From Ga0077555 sp050250755 (lineage in GTDB: Bacteria > Pseudomonadota > Alphaproteobacteria > Rhizobiales > Hyphomicrobiaceae), in assembly GCA_050250755.1 (NCBI GenBank), contig JBFWOB010000021.1, positions 1 to 64,000 of the forward strand: a stretch of DNA of 64,000 nt, in the 5' to 3' direction. Made by a program: the position numbers and the translations under genes. Shown here one piece after another: positions 63,631 through 64,000 of the stretch. Numbering within the stretch: the first letter of the stretch is position 1; each line of letters begins with the position of its first letter. A model generated the notes under the pieces. That model worked only from the letters and a program-made list of their open reading frames with translations, was not told where the DNA came from and did no database searches.

Positions 63631-64000
63631 ATGACAGACGACACGTCGCTTCCCGAGATCACCATCTATACAGACGGCGCCTGCTCCGGAAATCCGGGGC
63701 CTGGCGGCTGGGGCGTTATTCTGGTTTCAGGCCCGCATCGCAAGGAGATGAACGGTGGCGAGGCGACGACGACGAACAACCGCATGGAGCTGATGGCGGC
63801 GATCTCAGCGCTCGAGGCTTTGAAACGGCCGTCGAAGGTCGAGCTTTGGACGGATAGCAACTACGTCAAGGACGGCATCTCGAAATGGATACACGGCTGG
63901 AAACGCAACGGCTGGAAAACCGCGGATAAGAAGCCGGTCAAGAATGCCGAGCTTTGGCAGCGCCTCGACGCCGCGCGGATGAAGCACACCATCTCATGGC
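63631..64000 (+). CDS. rnhA: ribonuclease HI (5' part, cut by the window end)
   Basis: 123 codons of the gene are present from ATG 63631; the 3' end lies beyond the window. It removes the RNA strand of RNA-DNA hybrids. The carboxylate triad is in place: Asp15 in YTDGACSGNPG, Glu53 in NRMELMAAI and Asp75 in LWTDSNYV; the handle segment WIHGWKRNGWKTADKKPVKN follows. Confidence 0.95.
   Translation, partial: MTDDTSLPEITIYTDGACSGNPGPGGWGVILVSGPHRKEMNGGEATTTNNRMELMAAISALEALKRPSKVELWTDSNYVKDGISKWIHGWKRNGWKTADKKPVKNAELWQRLDAARMKHTISW

Overview
This window looks like a chromosomal segment of an alphaproteobacterium, most likely order Hyphomicrobiales (Rhizobiales). The base composition is high GC. 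The ispH-thrB-rnhA order, the cluster of an orphan DnaA domain-IV protein with a DUF6456-type protein and SufE, a bacterial TrmFO and a zinc-finger DinB all fit that group. The genus cannot be fixed from the sequence alone. I see no rRNA, tRNA, CRISPR array, insertion sequence or prophage.

Layout. 1-1.0 kb: small secreted proteins, including two tandem copies of a 12-residue-repeat protein. 1.3-7.2 kb: thrS, an orphan TAXI-type binding protein with a proline-rich partner, and a fatty-acid desaturase. 7.5-17.2 kb: a duplicated family-1 ABC importer with three Tat-exported binding proteins (the first broken by a one-base frameshift), two permease pairs and one shared ATPase, closed by a strong terminator. 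17.2-22.5 kb: an alpha/beta hydrolase, a coupled aldolase / hydroxyacid dehydrogenase / rlmB operon and small secreted proteins. 22.7-27.3 kb: a GGDEF-EAL protein and a membrane-anchored PEP-synthase-like protein that lacks the catalytic histidine. 27.6-29.3 kb: DnaA-like / DUF6456 / SufE. 29.5-37.8 kb: an amidase, an isochorismatase-type hydrolase and a complete peptide-type (Dpp/Opp) ABC importer. 37.9-46.1 kb: a quinone-oxidoreductase-like enzyme, trmFO, an amidohydrolase, a transaminase, a DUF1499 protein and an MBL-fold hydrolase. 46.2-47.9 kb: an argC locus with a candidate arginine attenuator. 47.9-53.3 kb: dinB, GNAT, smpB, RraA-like, SMP-30 and class IV aminotransferase genes. 53.4-56.1 kb: a REP-like repeat cluster and tolQRA. 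56.4-64 kb: an MFS transporter, a Liv-type binding protein, a lipoprotein, ispH, thrB and the start of rnhA.

Most notable signal. In front of argC (arginine biosynthesis) there is a promoter-like sequence, a short reading frame rich in arginine codons, an intrinsic terminator, and an alternative stem joining the last arginine codons to the terminator's 5' arm. This is the architecture of ribosome-mediated transcription attenuation responding to arginine. The second most interesting locus is the catalytic-His-less, membrane-anchored PEP-synthase-like protein, which shares an identical inverted-repeat motif in its upstream region with the neighbouring c-di-GMP gene.
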